Part shown: piece after piece, positions 62,242 to 64,000 of the stretch | Numbering within the stretch: position 1 is the first letter of the stretch | How the letters are laid out: each line of letters opens with the position of its first letter | Assembly (NCBI GenBank): GCA_950054155.1 | Contig: CATLOT010000017.1 | Span: forward strand, 18,945 to 82,944 | DNA length: 64,000 nucleotides | Source of the DNA: an uncultured Bacteriovoracaceae bacterium | GTDB lineage: Bacteria > Bdellovibrionota > Bacteriovoracia > Bacteriovoracales > Bacteriovoracaceae | Direction of reading: 5' to 3' | The notes under the pieces: generated by a model | Seen by the model: only the letters and a program-made list of their open reading frames with translations | What the model was told of the DNA's origin: nothing | Database searches by the model: none | Program-made: the position numbers and the translations under genes

Positions 62242-63195
62242 TTACATTCCAAAGAAAGATAGAATTGCAATTTGTTCGCTCGTTAAGTTTGTCTTTGGTG
62301 CTTCAGGAGTCATGCCTGGTGCGAGCTCAGGAATTACAGTAATTCTTGTTACATCCTCGCCACGACAACCGTCATCTGTACACTCGTAAACACGATTACA
62401 ACCTGCTGAATAATCCATGATGTAATCTCTTTCACCACGAACGAGGATTCCCTCAACAACGCCCGTCTCAGCATTAAAGACCGCTGAACCAGAGTTACCA
62501 CCAAAGGTGTCAAGGTTGGCCTTAAAGTAGAAATCATTCTTGAACTCACGCACCTGAGCTCCGTCAGCAACAATCTTAGGAAGTCCTGAAGGGTGGCCGA
62601 TAACAACGAGCTCAGTTCCTGGTTCCACTGCTCCCTCTGTTCTTACTTTAAGAGGAGCTCTGCCCGTAACTTTGCGATCAAGTTTAATTAATGCGTAGTC
62701 ATTCTTTGAAAGGTAATCAAGAGATTGACTCACAATAGAGTCACAAGAGTAGACATCTTCGGCCGGTAAAAGAGTGCCATCACCAAGGACACTTGATTCA
62801 TAGTTAAAAGCCCACTTCGCGTTCTTACAATCATACTCAGAGCGCATACAGTGACCAGCAGTAACAAGAAGATCCTCTCCCACAAGAAAACCAGAACAGT
62901 TACCAGCATTCACAACTTCAGCAAAATCTTCGTCTTCACAAACATTCATAAATGAGTCTTTTAATTTTTCTGGATTAACTGAATAGTACTGACCATCAGC
63001 TGTTGGACTCATTCTATCGTCTTTAATTTGAACGGCCGTACTCATGGCCAGTTTTTGATAAAGGGGATTGGTGCTGTCTTCTACAAAGACACGATTATCT
63101 TCACCATAAACAACTTTAAGTGTAGCGGCGTGAGACACTCCCATAGCAGCAGCGGTGAGAGCGAGAGAAGTAATAAGTGTGGGAAGTTTTTTCAT
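62242..63195 (-). CDS. Secreted trypsin-like serine protease (paralog B)
   Basis: About 317 residues from ATG 63195 with GGAG nine bases upstream. Signal peptide MKKLPTLITSLALTAAAMGV-SHA. Catalytic His in LVTAGHCMRS, Asp in LSKNDYALIKLD, Ser in TFGGNSGSAVFN. Mature start VVYGEDNRVFVEDSTNPLYQ and late CRGEDVTRITVIPE mirror paralog A; it adds ~35 residues at the C-terminus (Pro-rich linker, then TSEQIAILSFFGM). Product of gene duplication with the VOC gene in between. Confidence 0.88.
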   Translation of the reverse strand: MKKLPTLITSLALTAAAMGVSHAATLKVVYGEDNRVFVEDSTNPLYQKLAMSTAVQIKDDRMSPTADGQYYSVNPEKLKDSFMNVCEDEDFAEVVNAGNCSGFLVGEDLLVTAGHCMRSEYDCKNAKWAFNYESSVLGDGTLLPAEDVYSCDSIVSQSLDYLSKNDYALIKLDRKVTGRAPLKVRTEGAVEPGTELVVIGHPSGLPKIVADGAQVREFKNDFYFKANLDTFGGNSGSAVFNAETGVVEGILVRGERDYIMDYSAGCNRVYECTDDGCRGEDVTRITVIPELAPGMTPEAPKTNLTSEQIAILSFFGM

Positions 63196-63351
63196 AACAA
63201 GTGTCTCCAATATGTCTGTCAATTTTCGTTTTTTGCCCAGAACGAACTTATGAAATGTGGCCTTTTATGACCACGCCTAATATCGATACCTTGTAAAAAC
63301 CGACACCCTTTTAAAGAAGATGTTTAAAGATGTAAGAAGATCGTTTGTTTT

Positions 63352-64000
63352 TTATTGAGTTTTAACCCAGTCTAAAGCTATCTGGGCCACAAGAGGCGAA
63401 TGAACTCGAAGATAAAGAGAATCCAGATGAGAGGAATTTCTTAAAACCTTACAAAGCCACAAAAGGTGCAAGTGTTCACTGTCGTGAAGACTCTCCTCTT
63501 TAGATCGCTCAAGACCATGTATTTTTTTCAAGGACTCTCTTAAGAAGGATTTCTTGCTTACGCCAAAAACCCAATGAGGGAAAAGCTCTGTAAGTTCTCG
63601 CCATTTTGAAAAGAGAAAAAGATTTTGCTCAAGGGTTTTACTAAAACCAAAGCACGGATCGAGAATGAGATGACGGGGAAACTCTTCAATCACGGGTTTA
63701 AAAAACTCTTTCATGCTGCCTATGAGGTCATCACCATCAAAGGCAAAATCCATGTGATCACCACTCTTCTCTCGCACAGGGGCAAGATTGTGACAAAAGA
63801 TATAGCGAAGAGAAGGAAAGCTCTTAAGCGTATGGCGAAGTTCATCATCTAAGGAGCCGCTCACATCATTCCAAATCAGCTTATCCTCAGGAACTCCTTT
63901 TGTAAGAAGTTCTTCCATAAACCATTGAACATTTTTTACACGAAAGCTATCAAGACTAAGAGTGAGCCTCTTAAGTCCATCACACTTTTTAAGGAGCTCA
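63352..64000 (-). CDS. folP: Dihydropteroate synthase-family protein, 5' end outside window
   Basis: The frame runs leftward from the window edge at 64000 to a TAA at 63352, so the N-terminus is missing. Visible DHPS blocks: LTLSLDSFRVKNVQWF (near the edge, S-x-D-S), KLIWNDVSGSLDDEL, HLILDPCFGFSKTLEQNLFL (D-P-G-F-G-F-K-like, here Cys replaces the first Gly) and FGVSKKSFLRESL (SRKS-like). DHPS joins pterin diphosphate and p-aminobenzoate in folate synthesis. The replacement of the usual P-G-x-G-F-x-K residues makes it somewhat divergent; a related TIM-barrel pterin enzyme cannot be excluded. Confidence 0.7.
   Translation of the reverse strand, partial: ELLKKCDGLKRLTLSLDSFRVKNVQWFMEELLTKGVPEDKLIWNDVSGSLDDELRHTLKSFPSLRYIFCHNLAPVREKSGDHMDFAFDGDDLIGSMKEFFKPVIEEFPRHLILDPCFGFSKTLEQNLFLFSKWRELTELFPHWVFGVSKKSFLRESLKKIHGLERSKEESLHDSEHLHLLWLCKVLRNSSHLDSLYLRVHSPLVAQIALDWVKTQ

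Overview
The window reads as a piece of the chromosome of a free-living or predatory Gram-negative bacterium, most like the Bdellovibrionota (Bacteriovorax/Peredibacter-type) lineage. This is an inference from gene content: many lipoproteins and outer-membrane proteins, four secreted serine proteases (two subtilisin-like, two trypsin-like), a slightly AT-rich composition, Shine-Dalgarno sites close to AAGGAG, and a class Ia nrdBA pair. No 16S or other marker gene is present, so placement is not certain. No rRNA, tRNA, CRISPR array or intact insertion sequence was seen.

Layout. 1-9.4 kb: a truncated PlsC-type acyltransferase, an outer-membrane barrel protein divergent from a two-gene osmolyte ABC transporter, a lysine 2,3-aminomutase-family radical SAM enzyme, a cyclic-nucleotide-gated cation channel, HtpX, MnmD and a lipoprotein. 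9.4-16.4 kb: an acyl-CoA dehydrogenase, proline genes proB-proA, DoxX, and a large secreted protein pairing a transglutaminase-like core with a probable beta-barrel. 16.4-19.3 kb: an accessory, AT-rich patch with two secreted orphans, an integrase relic and a membrane glycosyltransferase whose frame is broken at an 11-bp tandem repeat. 19.3-23 kb: a four-gene lipoprotein operon (LPP20, LPP20-like, LpoB-like, COG3014-like). 25-32.7 kb: asd divergent from a lysine-riboswitch-controlled operon lysC-dapB-dapA-dapD-lysA plus an AstE/aspartoacylase-family zinc hydrolase. 32.7-39.3 kb: a FecR-domain protein, PhoD-like phosphatase, tyrosine recombinase and nrdB-nrdA.

40.1-52.4 kb is the most unusual region: two divergent, tightly coupled operons. 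Leftward: a diacylglycerol-kinase-family protein, an extended SDR, a two-part protein whose C-terminal half looks like cyanobacterial acyl-ACP reductase, and a BtaA-like 3-amino-3-carboxypropyl transferase. Rightward: a formyltransferase, an alpha/beta-hydrolase fused to an OleC-like AMP ligase, a UbiA-family prenyltransferase and a rifampin-phosphotransferase-like dikinase. Together they look like a lipid or lipid-linked small-molecule pathway that I cannot match to a described one.

52.4-64 kb: a REC/HD-GYP-like regulator, asparagine synthase, thiopurine methyltransferase, two subtilases, a 2-hydroxyacid dehydrogenase, two paralogous trypsin-like proteases around a glyoxalase-fold protein, and a dihydropteroate synthase-family gene running off the window end.
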